From Rotaria sordida (lineage: Eukaryota > Rotifera > Eurotatoria > Philodinida > Philodinidae), in the NCBI GenBank assembly GCA_905250125.1, contig CAJNOL010000200.1, positions 1 through 64,000 of the forward strand: a DNA stretch of 64,000 nucleotides. The letters run 5' to 3'. Both the position numbers and the translations under genes were made by a program. This document shows, in pieces, positions 47,998 to 61,091 of this stretch (its first letter is position 1; every line of letters starts with the position of its first letter). Under the pieces are notes generated by a model. The model worked only from the letters and a program-made list of their open reading frames with translations, ran no database searches and was not told where the DNA came from.

Positions 47998-48660
47998 GTT
48001 GTAAAATCGGAAAATGATCAAATTTTACTAACGAAGCAATCTTACGAAGTGATAAATCAATTTTGAAGTGAGGTTTCGCTCATTATTTAGATTCTATTGA
48101 TACAAGAAAAATTCGAGAATGATTCATATCCATAGAATTTCTTCTCGAATCAGAAGCATTTTCATTGTGTTTTGTAATCTGTTGTAGGATAGTGGAGGCG
48201 AAATCAAAAGAGACTATTTTGACCTAAAATTTCTTTTCATAAAGAAATCTGATGATAACTCAAACGCATCAAAAGTTTCAGCGAAAACGCATGTTTCATT
48301 CCCAAAATAATGAAATTTCTTTAAAACATTCACATTTTTTATTGAAGTATTGGAAGCCCATTATCTTGGGAACGGAATACTCGTTTTTCCTACAGCCTTT
48401 GGTACATTCTAGCTAGCATCAAACTTTTCTATAGCTGAAAATTCAGGTCTAAATACTCTCTTTTGATTTCGCCTCTGGTGTCCTACAACAGATCAAAAAC
48501 ATAGTGAAATGGCTCTAACTCGATAAAGAAAATCTATAGGCACGAATTATCCTGGAATTTTTTTTGTGTTAATAGGAACTAAATCATACGTGAAGTTTTA
48601 CTTCAAAATCGATTGATCACTTCACGAGATTTCATAGTTTTAAAATTTCGATTTGTAATC
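47998..48660. repeat. Long palindrome, arms about 300 bases
   Basis: GGAGGCGAAATCAAAAGAGA at 48196-48215 pairs with TCTCTTTTGATTTCGCCTC near 48457. CTGTTGTAGGA pairs with TCCTACAACAG. The outer parts (GAAGTGATAAATCAATTTTG and the complement of AAAATCGATTGATCACTTC) also match. It lies about 165 bp upstream of the first TRIM-like gene. Confidence 0.85.
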
Positions 48661-48826
48661 TTGGTTATAAGAAGACTTTATGAAATTCTATTGTACTATA
48701 CAAATAACCTATTTCATGTTTTCTTTTATAGAATGATAATGAATCCAATGATTTCAATTGTAAAACTTTATTTATTGTTATTTTTTAGATAAAACTATTG
48801 TTGTTTGTTTTATTTTTCTTCTGAGT

Positions 48827-51800
48827 ATGACAGCTAATCCAAAAGCATTATCAATTGTTGCTAAATGTGCATTATGTTCAATAAAAACTGAATTATTTAT
48901 ATGTCCACATTGTGATGAAGTTATATGTCAAACATGTGTTAATAAACATCAATCACAATTAAATGAAACACTTAAAGAACATTGGTTAAAATGTAAAACA
49001 AAATTTCATAATTTATGTCAATTATCAAGTAAAATTAAAAAAGTTTTTCGTTTTTCTTTTTTTTTTGCTTTGTATTAAAATTATCTTTTATAATTATATT
49101 GTTTAGATACATGTGATAAAGATTTTGTTCTTGTTGAAAATGAAATGTCTCGAATACGACAAATAATTGAACAACAATATTTAGATGTTGTTGAATCAAT
49201 TGAAAGTGAAAAAAATACTTTATTAATAAAATTAGAAGATTATATTAAATCAATAACATCAAAGTAAGTTTGATATTGTTTAATTAACAATTAACAAATA
49301 ATTGAACAATATTATTTAGCATAAATTATATTTTCTTAGTGTTAAACATAAAGATCTTCAACAATTATTTAATTCAATTAATCAACGACTTGAAGATGTT
49401 TTTCAGTAAAAATATTTTCAAAGAAAATCTTTATTTTTATTTCTTCTTTTTTTAAAATATCAATAGAAATTCAAATACAGCATACAATGCGGATGATTTT
49501 CTTTTAGAAATAGAACATTTTAATATGCAGATTTCTAATCGACTAACACATATACAATCAAGTAGTTTTAAAGTATGTTGTTTTAGAATTCTAAAAATTC
49601 AAAAACTTTAAGATAGTTTTAACAAATGGATCAGATTGAACATCAGACATGAAGCCAGTGTCAGACTAAACGGTTTTTTTTGTATTACTTTTAAGAGTAC
49701 TGAAGCTAATATATATTTGCTCGTTTTTTGACGATTTTTCGTCATTTGAATGTTCGAGAAGAACGAATTCGAAACTTCGACTCAATAAATTTTGAGTTGG
49801 CATCGTAACTCCAGCTCTCAATATTGATTTAATGCTTCCCAAGTGACCTTGCAGCATTCTGAATGCATTGATGACAGGCAAGAAAAGTTACTAACCAATT
49901 CAGAACCTAAAATATGTATATATTAGAAATTTTTCATCTGAAAATTACATGCTCCAATTGCACATATAATGAAACAGAAGTTCGTTTTCATATAAAATTT
50001 TCGCTGCCGACTAATCTTATGTAACTTTAAAATGAAACTTAGGTTTTAATAAAAATAAATCGAAAAAAAAATATGAAGTCTAGTTAAAAAACGTATATTG
50101 TACTCATTTAGTTTTCCTATCGATAATAGGAGTTGACGAATAGAAAAGTTCTTCAAGTAAATGTTTCATTATTTCTTGACTTGTTCGAAATAATTAAAAA
50201 TAAAGCGGCATTCTATTTTCAGGTATATTAAATCAGTATTTCGAATAAGAAAATGTCAAATTTATCACTTCTTGTGAGGAAATCAAGTATTTATTAACAA
50301 AAAAAAAACAGCTAAAATAAAAAGGTTCGGCATGAAAATTTTTGAAACAGTTTTCCTGTTGTTTGTTAGTATTAGCGTATATGATAATTTAAATTTATAA
50401 ATCTTGCTCAACTACTTTATTATTTTTATTCTTAGCAGAAGACTCAATTTGCTATTAGACTATCGAATATACAGTTCTAGGCAAAAGTAGCTGCCCTCCA
50501 TAAAGCACTACAATTCTTCATGATATTGAGCTGATACTTTGAGTGTATCCATGCAATACTAAATTCTTATCGCAAGCACCAGCCCACCCTCCATCGGTTC
50601 ACATATACTGATGTTAGGATTCACACATCATCTTTCTCTTGTGATCATTTTATCTTAACCATCTTAGCATAAATATTTTCGTTCGACCCTTCATTCGAAA
50701 GGCCATTATCGTCCCTATCTCTAGTCCCAAGTTTGTTAGAAACCATTTTGAAATAACCAAGATATTGTTTTGTCATTAAGAGTATTTGTCAAAATGCGAC
50801 TGCTAGTTTTTAATAAAAATGGATGTTTACCACAATGACTTTGGCCGAAAATTTTAATAGAAAGTTCGTATGAGACGACATGTCTGTTCTAAAAGTTGTA
50901 CAGCTACAGCATTGAATGAAGTTGAATTATATCAGAGCGTGCTAATTATTAAAATCTTGTTTATGTATCACGAACTTTGGTGATAATAAAGTGGATATAT
51001 GGGATTATTTTTAGCGGTAGGATCGTTTTTTTTATTGTTTTAATAAATATCTTGTTCAATCTGTCTGATCAATTTCATTAACATAAATTTTCATGATAAA
51101 AAAAAAAGAATTTTTTTGCTTTCCTAGTATCCTTATTTAAACCCTTCAAAACCTGTGATTATATCCGATATATTCGGTGAATTACAATGGAATTCTAAAC
51201 CAATGTCAAATCGTAATTTATCTCGACCATTATTTATTACAACAAGTGGACATGGTTCTATACATACAAGTGATGAATTACAAGATGAATCCTTAAGTGT
51301 ATCAGAGGAAGATTCAATACCGGTACCTGTCATGCGAAGACAAAAACAATGGTCAATTGATGCATGTGGTGTACCACATTTTTTATGTATACTTGCAAAA
51401 AAAAATTATCTTCTTTTTGCTTGTGATAAATATGGTTGTATTGATTTATATCAACTTGATGGAACTGATCCAAGTAATACACCTCGTCATTTACGTCAAT
51501 TTGATTTATTTCCTGGTAATAATACCAATCAAAAAGCACAAATAATCGAAGCTTTTACTGTTTATACACCATTTATTGTTGTTTCAGCTCGTATGTTGAT
51601 CCATAAAGAAAGAAAAAAGTTTTCCAAATTGAATTTATTTGATTTTATTTTTAAATATAGATTTAAGTGATCAAACAGATACAAGTTCAGTATATTTTTT
51701 TGATCATCGTGGTAGTCAACAAGCTGATACTTGTTTACAAAATTTTCCTGTTCGACAACTTTCAGCTGATCCTAGTTTTAAATGTTTATGGGGTGTTGAT

Positions 51801-52925
51801 CGTCATCAACATACAAGTATTATATTTCATAATAAAATTTAATAATTATTATTAACTTTTCTAGTTTATTATAATCAATTACCAATGAATGTTAGTCAAA
51901 TTCAACTATCGATTGAACATCGAGCAGATTTCATTAAATTTGGACGAGATTTTGAACCGATTAGGTAGGGATTTTTTTTCATGTTTGTAATAAACTAACA
52001 AAGGAACATATCCTCCTGGTAGACGCTGTTAGATTTCATATTATGACTCCGAGTAGGTTTCGGTGAGACTAAAAAAAGATTTAAAAGGATTTGAACGCAT
52101 AGCCTGATGATGAAGAATTATTGTTGTTTTAGTGAAATTTTTACTGGCAACAAGATGTTTCTGAAAAATTCAAAACAAAGAGTTTTGACTTGAAATATTG
52201 TCTATACACAGATTTGATTGTCATTGGATAGTCTTCGAATTTTCAACAAAAAAGACATGCTGGTTGAAACTTTCCGTACTAGCAAATGTGTATATAGGCA
52301 AAATTTCAGCTCGAACCTCTTTGTTTTGAATGTTTTTCTTGAAATGCCTTGCTCTCAGTAAAAATTTCATTGAAACGGGCATAACTCTTTATCAGTACGC
52401 CATAAGGTTTACTCACAGTCACAATAGAAAGTCAAACGGCGTTTCGATAATTAGATATGTGTTCCTTCGTAAGATAAATTTTCCTTTTTAATCTTAGAAT
52501 AACACAAAATCAAACATCAATTGCAGTTGTTGAACGTAATTCTCAAAGTGTACACATATTTGATAAACAAACAAAAGAACAAATAGATGAAATACAAAAT
52601 CTTTTACGTACTGAAGGTTCATTTCGTTTATGGAATGTTTTAGTAAGTTTATTTAAATGTTTTAATTAATTGAAAAAAATAAAAAACAATTTTTATTTAG
52701 CTTCGTGATAATAATTCAATGGTACTTAAATTAGATGAAGATTTACCACCATATAGTCGACCACAAACAATTCATCATCTTATTGTTGAACTTGATTCAA
52801 AAGGTATGCCTATATCACAAATAGAACGTACAGCTGTTTATGGTCTTGCTATTGGACCAAATCAAGAAATTTTACTTGGATGTAAAAGACATCAACAAAA
52901 TGGCTCAATCGAATGTTACATCTAG
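48827..52925 (+). CDS. TRIM/NHL-like protein without RING (B-box-like finger, coiled coil, propeller-like C-terminus)
   Basis: Nine exons: 48827-49028, 49107-49263, 49340-49405, 49467-49572, 51128-51590, 51661-51816, 51865-51964, 52498-52642 and 52701-52925. They close in phase and encode 539 residues. The N-terminus has a zinc finger CALCSIKTELFICPHCDEVI with a following CQTCVNKH, resembling a B-box. A charged helical region follows (QIIEQQYLDVVESIESEKNT), probably coiled coil. The C-terminal half is rich in short strands with repeated W/Y and D motifs (LLFACDKYGCIDLY, SIAVVERNSQSVHIFDKQT), likely a beta-propeller as in NHL/TRIM proteins. It is a tandem paralogue of the gene at 54879; exon 2 (157 bp) and exon 3 (66 bp) have the same lengths in both. 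The RING present in the paralogue is absent, so it may lack ligase activity. Two introns are enlarged (1555 and 533 bp); one holds a foldback. A TTATTTTTTAG acceptor-like site 38 bp before the ATG suggests a 5' UTR intron or trans-splice site. Confidence 0.8.
50465..50500. mobile_element. Possible solo end of a Tc1-type element in the large intron
   Basis: ACAGTTCTAGGCAAAAGTAG, then CTGCCCTCC, has the CAGT...GCAAAAGT look of Tc1-family ends. The opposite end was not found in the intron, so it may be a remnant. Confidence 0.4.
51998..52484. repeat. Palindrome inserted in an intron of the first TRIM-like gene
   Basis: AAGGAACATAT at the left end and the complement of ATATGTGTTCCTT at the right, with further matches (GTGAAATTTTTACTGGCAAC and the complement of GTAAAAATTTCATT; CAAAACAAAGAG and CTCTTTGTTTTG), give arms of about 230 bases. 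It explains why this intron is about ten times longer than its neighbours. Confidence 0.85.
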
Positions 52926-53371
52926 ATAATAAGATTGTTTTCATATATGATGATCTTATATTATTTCAATTAGCAATGTTTTCGAACAGTTTTTGTTTTC
53001 TTTGTTGTTGGTTTTTTTTATCTATTATGGGAGATCTCTATAAATTGTATTTTCTTTTGAGTCAGATTTGTCATTCAATATATATATATATATATCTGAA
53101 GAAAACAAGAGGATAATATATTTCTGATTTATTAATACATTTCTTTTTTTCTCTTTCATTTTATTTCTATAAGACATATTGGACTTATCTTAAGAAATGA
53201 ATTAACTACATATTTTTAGATATATACAAAACTGAATTTTAGGTAAAATTAAACGTAGACGGATTTCGTTTTTAATGAGACACGAAACTACGAAATAATT
53301 TTCTTTCATTTAGAAAGAAATTGTAATTTTCATTTCTATTAAGAAAACCTAGTATGTACTGGTTATTTTTA

Positions 53372-53413
53372 AGGAAGTGGCTATGTGCACCAGAGTGCAC
53401 ATAGCCACTTCCT
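53372..53413. repeat. Perfect 19-bp hairpin with 4-base loop
   Basis: AGGAAGTGGCTATGTGCAC, loop CAGA, then its exact reverse complement. It lies about 450 bp after the stop of the first TRIM-like gene. It could be a structured 3' RNA element or a small-RNA hairpin, or it could be an assembly foldback. There is no T-run typical of a bacterial terminator. Confidence 0.9.
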
Positions 53414-53589
53414 ATTTTTAAATAGATAGAGTATTCATTGTTATTATTCATGTTCTAATATACATGCACGGATGACTTCCCATGTCGCACTATCGACAGC
53501 AGATTGTTGATCACAGAACAACTATCGATATATCTGGTAGAATAATATTCAGAGGATGCTCATGTGATGAGGTATGTTCAGATTTCCAA

Positions 53590-53840
53590 AACAGGAAATT
53601 ACCCAAATTTCTGAAATTTCCATCAGCGCGCTAACTATATGCAGTTTAAATCAAAAGTTTTTAGACATATTGGAGATTTTGGAGATTTAAGAAATTTTAG
53701 AAATTTCTGTAATTTCAATAAGTACATAATTGCGGAAATTTCAGAAATTTCTGAAGTTACATCATTTTAGGAAGTAACGTAAAATTCAGAACACAAATGC
53801 TTGAAATCTCCGAAGCTTCCGAAATTTTCTTTTCAGAAGT
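53590..53840. repeat. Array of AGAAATTTCT-like palindromic words
   Basis: GAAATTTC, AAATTTCTGAAATTTCC, GAAATTTCAGAAATTTCTG and similar words recur about ten times in 250 bases with irregular spacing. Confidence 0.6.
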
Positions 53841-54878
53841 CTGAACACTGCTGCATGTAATTCAAAATTAGACAAAAACTGCTGACAGATCATTCAGTAT
53901 AATGTTCAGTATATCGACAATCAACTGGTGGTGGTGCGAAATCAAAGAGCCACATGGGTAGCCAACCATTTAAATATCAAATTACAGCCTGTTTATTGGC
54001 GGTTTTTGTCCTGTTCGAATCACAGAGGTTCTTCTGTATCAATATCAGGAAATGATGGTCGAAAGTATTTTTATGAATAGATAATATTTTTTGAACATGA
54101 AGTTTCCAGGGAAGACATTATTCTAGCACAAAGAATGTATAAGTTAAAAAGTCCTTCATAGATTTTGGTTTGAATATAATTCAATATAAATATATAAAAT
54201 CAGTTCTTTATTCTCATTTTTAAGCCTTTTAAAAATTCTGTTTAATTTTGCTTAAATCTAAAATTTGCCTTCTATATAAAATAACTCTTTCTTATCGAAC
54301 AAATGTTAATTTGCAACAATCAAAATGTTTTTTCTTTTTAATAATCAATTTAATACTTACACTACAATATGATTTTGAAAAACTCAAGTTTAGAACTTAA
54401 CTTTTACCTCAAAAATAAAAGTATTTAGGATGGTAAACTTCTTACTCACAACAAAAAATAATGACTGCAGTTTAATAGCATAAAAAGTTCTTTATCGAAC
54501 GATTTTTTTTTTAAACGATGGCTTATTTCTTTCAACTTCGAATTATTTTTAGTAGACAATCAGGTAACAAATTTTCGTGCTGAGTCTTTATCTATTGTTC
54601 ACTTCATGGTACTCATGTTTATGATTCTATTGGTCATAGTCGTAATATAATCATTCGTTTAAGAAAATGATCCCTTTTAGTAGTCCCATCTCTTATTAGA
54701 TAATGGTATTAATATTAATGTCTAGGTTATTTTATTTGCTCCTCTCTTAGTATCAATATAATTCCATTAACATTATATTATACAAAAAATCTAATATGAA
54801 ACTTTTTTTCAGATTTTTTCCGATGTTTTTTATTTTTTAAAAATGTTTTTATAGTCTATACATTGATTTGTTTTTAAT

Positions 54879-57603
54879 ATGATCAACATAAATCTTATTA
54901 CATGTACGCTTTGCCGTAATTTTTTCGGTGATCCTCGTCAGGTAGATTGTTTTATTTTGTTTTTTTCTTATTAGAAAAATAATTTCAATTGATTTTATTA
55001 GATTCCATGTTCACATTCATTCTGTTTTGCTTGTATATCAGGTTGTTTTGATGATAAAACATTAATATTAATATGTCCTAAATGTAAAAAACTTCATCAA
55101 TATAATTCACGTGAAGAATTTGAAAATCGTTGTATGCCTGATGGATTTCTTGCATCAATGGTAACACAATTTAAAAGAAATCAAAGTCGATTATCTGGAT
55201 TAAAATTTCGACCAACATCAGTTAATTCACAAATGTCAACAACTTATGGATTCTTACAAGTATCTACACCAGTGCGTATGTTATCACAAAACATTAATTC
55301 AAATTATGATCAATCATATTCAGAACATTCAACACCATCAATATTTAATCAACAAAGATCATCATCAGTTTTATCACAATCAATAAATCGTTTACTTATA
55401 GCCAAATGTCAATCATGTAATATAAAAGGAGAACTAATTGTATGTACTCATTGTGATAATGTTATCTGTATTAAATGTGTTGATGAACATCAAAATATAA
55501 TTAATAATGATATTAAAGATGAATGGAATCTATGTAAAATTAAATTTCAAACACTTCATGAACAATCAAGTATATATTAAAAAGAAAATTTTGTTGTGAA
55601 TTTTAATGAATTTTGTTTTTCTTTTAAAGATTGTTTCGAAACTGATCTAGAAGAATGTATGTGTAAAGCACATCAATTGCAGATATTAATTAATGAACAA
55701 AGTGATAAATTAATACAAACAATTAATAGTTATAAGAATGCTTATATTGATTTAATTGAAAAACATCGTCGAACTTATAAACAATTGTAAGCTAACTTGC
55801 ATCATTAATCCCGAATATCAGAAAACAATAACCATCGATTTTTAAAGCTTTTTACAAGGATTTCAATCTGAAAGACAGAAGATTCTAGTCTCTTTCATTG
55901 CTTTCTAAACCGTGTTCGTAAAAATCATGACTCATTACCTAGAAATTCTTATGTTAAATTTTTACTTCTTTTATTGTCAAGCTTCCATAAAGAACCATAG
56001 TTTTACACGAAACCATTTCTAAGAGACCTATCTTTTGTATGGTAGGAATCACTGTAAAATTTTCGATGTTTTTTTTTTATGTGACAGTACTATGATAGGC
56101 GCATATTCTCCTATATAGAAATACATTTTATTCATTGTTTTTTTTAGTTTTGCACATGAACAAGTGATTGATGAGTATGAATCAATTGATAAACGTATTA
56201 ATGATTTATTAAGGTACATCATATTTTTTTGATTGATAATTGATATCAATATTTTCCTTAGATCTAGTGATATAACTGCTGAAAAAATCAGTGATTTTTC
56301 ATTTGAAATTGAACATCTTGAAGGTCGATTAGATAATTTCAATAAACTTTTGAATTTACATGGATTAAAGGTTTTTTTATTTTTTATTTTTTATTTCATA
56401 GAAATCTATAGAAATTTATTTAGTTTCCCGTACTTACATTACCTGAAAAAATTGATATTTCATTACTTCTTGGTACATTAAAATTTATTCCATTAGATTC
56501 TTATTCATCACAACTTTCAAATATTTATAATAATTTACAACTTGAATCTGAGTATGATGATAATATATTTATTGAAACAAATCATAATAAATCAACTATA
56601 AACAATCAACAATTATCACCATTACCTATTCCAATAGTATCAAAGAAAAAACTTTTATGGCAACTAGATTATAAATCTGTACCGTATTATATTTGTACTT
56701 ATAATAATCAATTATTTGTTTGCGATAAATATGGTTCGATTTTATTAAATTAATCAAAATGAAAAAATAAAAACTTTGTCTTTGTTCTTTTGTTTATCTT
56801 TAGGACATATATCAATATATGAATTCAATAAACTAAATGATTATCGACAAAAACCAACATTTATACGTGAGATAATATTATTTAATGATCATCCAATATC
56901 AACAGTTACTACTGATGATCAAACAATAATTGATTCATTTGTTGTTTCTAAATTATGGATTATTGTATTAAAACGTAAAAAAACTGAATTATATGGTATA
57001 ATATATTTATTTACACATGATGGTAAATTAATACCAAATGGTAAATATTTACATAATTATCCATCACGTGAATTAACAATTGATATAGAAACAAATATAC
57101 TTTGGTCACTTGATCAACAACAACTTTGTCTTTATTATTATCAATTACCTGATCAAATAGAATATTCTAATAAAATTGAAAATTATTTTCAAAATCGTTA
57201 TTTACATGTACAATTTCCTAAAACATTTATACCAAAACATATATCTCTGAATAAAAATGTTTTAGCAGTCTTAGATAAAAAACGACAAGCTGTACATGTT
57301 TATAATAAACAAACACGACAAGAACTATATGAACATGTTAGTAATTATAATAATACAACATATTTTTGTTGGGATATGGCATTATTTTCTGATAATAGTC
57401 TTCTTATTAAACTTGATGAAACAAATTCATTGAAAACAAATTCATCAAAACATATTTATTTACAGCTTGATACAACAAATCAACATCATGTTATTGGAAT
57501 GATTGAAGAGATTGATGCATATGGAATGATAATTACATCAACTGATGAAATTTTTATTGGAGTTAGAATAAATAAACAAGGGATTATTAAATGTTATGCT
57601 TGA
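54879..57603 (+). CDS. TRIM-type protein: RING, B-box-like finger, coiled coil, propeller-like C-terminus
   Basis: Seven exons: 54879-54941, 55002-55569, 55630-55786, 56148-56213, 56262-56370, 56424-56733 and 56804-57603. They encode 690 residues in phase. A C3HC4 RING occupies residues 9-49 (C9, C12, C24, H26, C29, C32, C46, C49), the usual E2-binding domain of an E3 ubiquitin ligase. A serine- and glutamine-rich linker precedes a second zinc finger (about 157-184, CQSCNIKGELIVCTHCDNVI). A long helical region with heptad-like spacing follows (IQTINSYKNAYIDLIEKHRR). The C-terminal 300 residues have repeated short strands (YYICTYNNQLFVCDKYG, NILWSLDQQQLCLYYY, VLAVLDKKRQAVHVYN), consistent with an NHL/propeller domain. 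It shares exon phases and motifs with the gene upstream, so they are a tandem duplication. Substrate unknown. A TTTTTATAG site 23 bp before the ATG may be an acceptor. Confidence 0.85.
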
Positions 57604-59648
57604 GAACAGTTTGTTTTGTTTTGTTTTATTTTGTTATATGAATGAAGGATTTTTTTTTTGTTTTAAAGATTTTGGAGAATGGTGAAAAAATTTATTTTTA
57701 TTAGGTAAAAATATAAAACAAGAAAAAGTGATATATGTAACGGTTTTTTTTATTTTCTTGTGAATGCTTCTTATCGAGTTTAACTTTCTTATAAGTCAGA
57801 CGATGAATTTGAGATGAAATATCTCATCTGAGCATCGTTTTGTGAACAATTCAAGAAGTTATTTGATTTGTTTTCAAGTATCCAGTAAATGGTATTGTTT
57901 TTCTAAGACGTTGATTGTCGAGTTCGATGAATTTTAAGCTATAGTAACTAAGTAGAATGTCTGTTGCCTTCAAAACGCAACAAGTCAAGGAAGAAAGTGC
58001 AGGTTTGTAATCTCCAGCATCTCAGCACCTTTTTGTACTGAAGATACTGTAGTGCAAATATATATATTTGGAATTAGATTGGAAATTAAGATGATAGCTA
58101 TAAATGAAAGTGATTACTATTTTAATTCGATTTTTTTCAATCAAGACAAGACTATTTTTTGAAAATAATTTTTTTTTTTTTATAAAGCTTGCCTAAAGAT
58201 TTCAGAATCGAAGAATCCGAATGTCTAAGCGATTTTTTGAAATTCTTGAGTTCAATTTTTTCGGTTAGTGAAAGCCAATTTCCTGCGGTTTATCTCAATT
58301 ATTTATTTGAAATAGGCCTCCCTTGACCGAAGGAATATAGCTCAAGTTTTTCGAAAGATCATTTAAAGATTCGAACTCTTCAACTCTTGAAATCTTTAGT
58401 CAAGTTTTATAAAAAAACAAAATCGTTATTTTCTAAACATAACTATGTCTTCACTGAAAAAATCGAATTGAATTAGTATGACTCCTACATCTAACTATCA
58501 CCTTAATTTCCAGTCTGGCTTCAAATATTCATGAACATCACAACATCTTCAGCACTTTTTCAGCATTTTGTAGCAAAACTTGGTACTCAGATGCTGCACT
58601 TCCCCCTTGCAACTAGTTGACTTTAAAATGTGAAGTAGTAAAGATTTACTTATATGACAAATATCATACTTATTGAAGAGATAAAGTTGAGAAAAAGGAA
58701 CGAACATTAAACAAAGACATAACAATAGTGAATAGTGTGTGAGTGTTAGTGTCCTCTCTATGCTTATACTTTGATTATCGTTTGACGTTCAATACTCTTA
58801 GATGGACGTCTAGCTTCGAATAGAATGCGTTCTTCATCATTAAATGTTATGATGGTACGACAATTATTAAGAAATTATTTGTTAAATCCGCATCGAAAAC
58901 TTTCCACCGGTTGAAAATCATTTATTACTGGTTATTGCATAACAGTTTTATGTTTCTACATTTTAAAATCAACTCTGATATCTATACATTTACACGGAAA
59001 ATCAGGAATGAATAGGAAAAAGATAACAGCATCTTTTTTAATGATGACACATTTTTTTTAGTGTATGTCTGTACAAGACGAAGTCTTTATCTACATCTGA
59101 ATATTATATTATATTCTTCACATTCATCTTCCGTATCGACATTTTTTCACATATGTTACAATACCGTTATTATACTTGAGAAGCTAATGTCTCCAAAATA
59201 AAAACTTAATCGTAGTGTACAAATTGTTTGTATTCGAAATCTTTATTAGAATATCTATTACAGTAAAATAGAACGAAGTATATATGTCTTCATCATCGAA
59301 TTGACCAGTTAGTGCCTATTCTTTCATTGAAAATTCTATAAAACTGTAACGTTATATATATATATATTAAAGCTAAATAAAATAGAGAAGAAAGTTTCTA
59401 ATTGCTTTACTAGTTTTGTCCATTAAATCATTTCTGAATATTAACTTTTACTTCAGTTTGAATAGAAAAGAAAACTTATGTGAAAGAATAAGTATGCCTG
59501 ATTTTTTTCAACTCTCATATTAATTAATGGTGGTTGAAAGTTACTGAATGCACGACTCAAATTAATAAAAAAATGATGATTAAGAAGTTTTTTCTTCAAC
59601 AATTATTTGCACAGTTTATTATTAAAATGAAAAAAACATAGATGAAAT
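57604..59648. other. Intergenic; dispersed repeat copy at 58190-58350
   Basis: No gene recognised. A direct, diverged copy of the 47045-47230 repeat is present at about 58190-58350. AT dinucleotide runs occur near 59355. Confidence 0.4.
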
Positions 59649-60950
59649 TTATTGTTCAATTGTCGGATTTGTTATAGCATTTCGAATTTCAACAAAAATT
59701 TTGTCCCAATTCCATAGTTTTTGATCCTTCATAATAAATGTATATAAAAAAAAAGAAATCGATTTTGAAAAAATAATAGTTTTTACCTCATCATTAAATT
59801 GTTCTTGTAAATGAAGTTCATGATATAAAATACCAATATCAATTTTAGGATTCTATTAAAAGAAAAATTATATCAATATTGTGTATTTAATATTTATTCT
59901 TACAATATGTTTACTGGTACGTTCACGAGACAAATCTTTTTCTATTTCTTTGAAAGAAGCTAGTTGATTAGCAGAAAATCTAAAAGAAAATTTATTTTGA
60001 GAGGTTTAAATATAAAATTTAATATTATTTTTACACTGGAGCAACAGCTACTTGTAGCGTCATATTCATGGGATTATCATTATCAGCTTCATCCATTGGA
60101 ATTGTAGGAATATCTATCAGTAAAAAACAACAGACATTATTATTATTATCAATAGTTGTTTATAAGTATTACCTGTAGCAATAATTTCTTCGGCTGCTCG
60201 ACGATTACTTCGTCGGATCACTGGAGGTATATTTGTATTATCTCTAAAAAGATTTTTCAAATTTAAAACTAAACTATAACAAAATAAAGTTATTGAAAAG
60301 ACGATAAAAATTTTCTCGCAACAATATAACTTGTTATTTTTTCAAGTATATTCGTTATAACCAAATAATGCTAATTTTCTTTTTCATTTCAATAACAACC
60401 TACCCACTATCATCATTGCCAGTAATATCATTTGACCAGCCACTAGTTGCTTCAGTAATAGATTTTCGACCTGATTTTTGTTTTGATGATGCAGCAAAAC
60501 TAGTAGACTATAAATAGAAATGTAGTGTCTATTTGAATATTAGTTATAAAATTTTTCATAATAAAAATTTTTAAGCAAAGTATCTATGATGATTAATCAT
60601 ATTTTATATTTTTCTAAATAAATGTAGCATTTAATCAAAATTCACAAAATGATTAGAATTGAAAGTATTGATTTATTGATCATATTAAGAAAAAAATTCT
60701 ACTAGAATTATGACTATGTTTTATTAGAATTTCATTAAACCTTTTTTTTTTATCACCTTTGATGCACTTTCGAGCATGGCATCAAATGTACTATCGATTG
60801 GTTCATCGAGTACATGAGCTGTTCCTTTTGATTTTTTTTTTGACTAATGATAGAAATCAAATAAATTATACACGAGAGAAATTATATATAGAATTCACAA
60901 CGTACTTTTGATTTAGGTGGATCATCGCGACGCCTGTTTTCATCTATCAT
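59649..60950 (-). CDS. IFT43: Intraflagellar transport protein 43 homologue (IFT-A complex)
   Basis: Eight exons: 60906-60950, 60757-60843, 60404-60507, 60173-60243, 60035-60113, 59904-59979, 59787-59852 and 59649-59726. They encode 201 residues (human IFT43 about 208). The conserved C-terminal half matches IFT43: SGWSND, RRAAEEI, DIPTIPMDEAD (human DIPIIPDLEE), LQVAVAP (LQVAAPP), a FKEIEKDL helix, KIDIGILYHEL, and the terminal WNWDKIFVEI (human WDWDHLFTEV). IFT43 is a peripheral IFT-A subunit that binds IFT121 and acts in retrograde transport inside cilia. The N-terminal half is basic and serine-rich, with poor conservation, as usual. It lies 141 bp downstream of the centrin stop codon on the same strand, with an acceptor-like TTTTTCTAG just before its ATG. 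Confidence 0.9.
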
Positions 60951-60969
60951 TTTTTTTTATCTAGAAAAA
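60951..60969 (-). promoter_or_regulatory. Candidate splice or trans-splice acceptor before IFT43
   Basis: On the minus strand, AACATTTTTCTAG ends 10 bases before the IFT43 ATG. With only 141 bp to the centrin stop codon, this fits a spliced-leader acceptor of an operon. Spliced-leader trans-splicing is known in bdelloids. A short 5' UTR intron is the alternative. Confidence 0.4.
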
Positions 60970-61091
60970 TGTTAAAATTAAAATGAAATATTCAAATATT
61001 TTATTTTAGTTAAGAGAATAATCTACAGTAAACGTGTCTATAAGAAAGAAAAACAACTTCAATCTGACTCATTCAGTTCATTTTATATAGA

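Larger units (their letters stand above)
52926..54878. other. Intergenic between the TRIM-like paralogues
   Basis: No coding exon recognised. It contains the perfect hairpin at 53372-53413 and the AGAAATTTCT-type array at 53590-53840. Confidence 0.45.

Noticed and set aside
51297..51855. Alternative plus and minus frames in the TRIM-like gene
   Set aside because: They overlap well-supported exons in other frames and have no independent evidence.
53590..53840. Possible CRISPR-like array of AGAAATTTCT words
   Set aside because: Spacing is irregular, units are short palindromes and the genome is eukaryotic.
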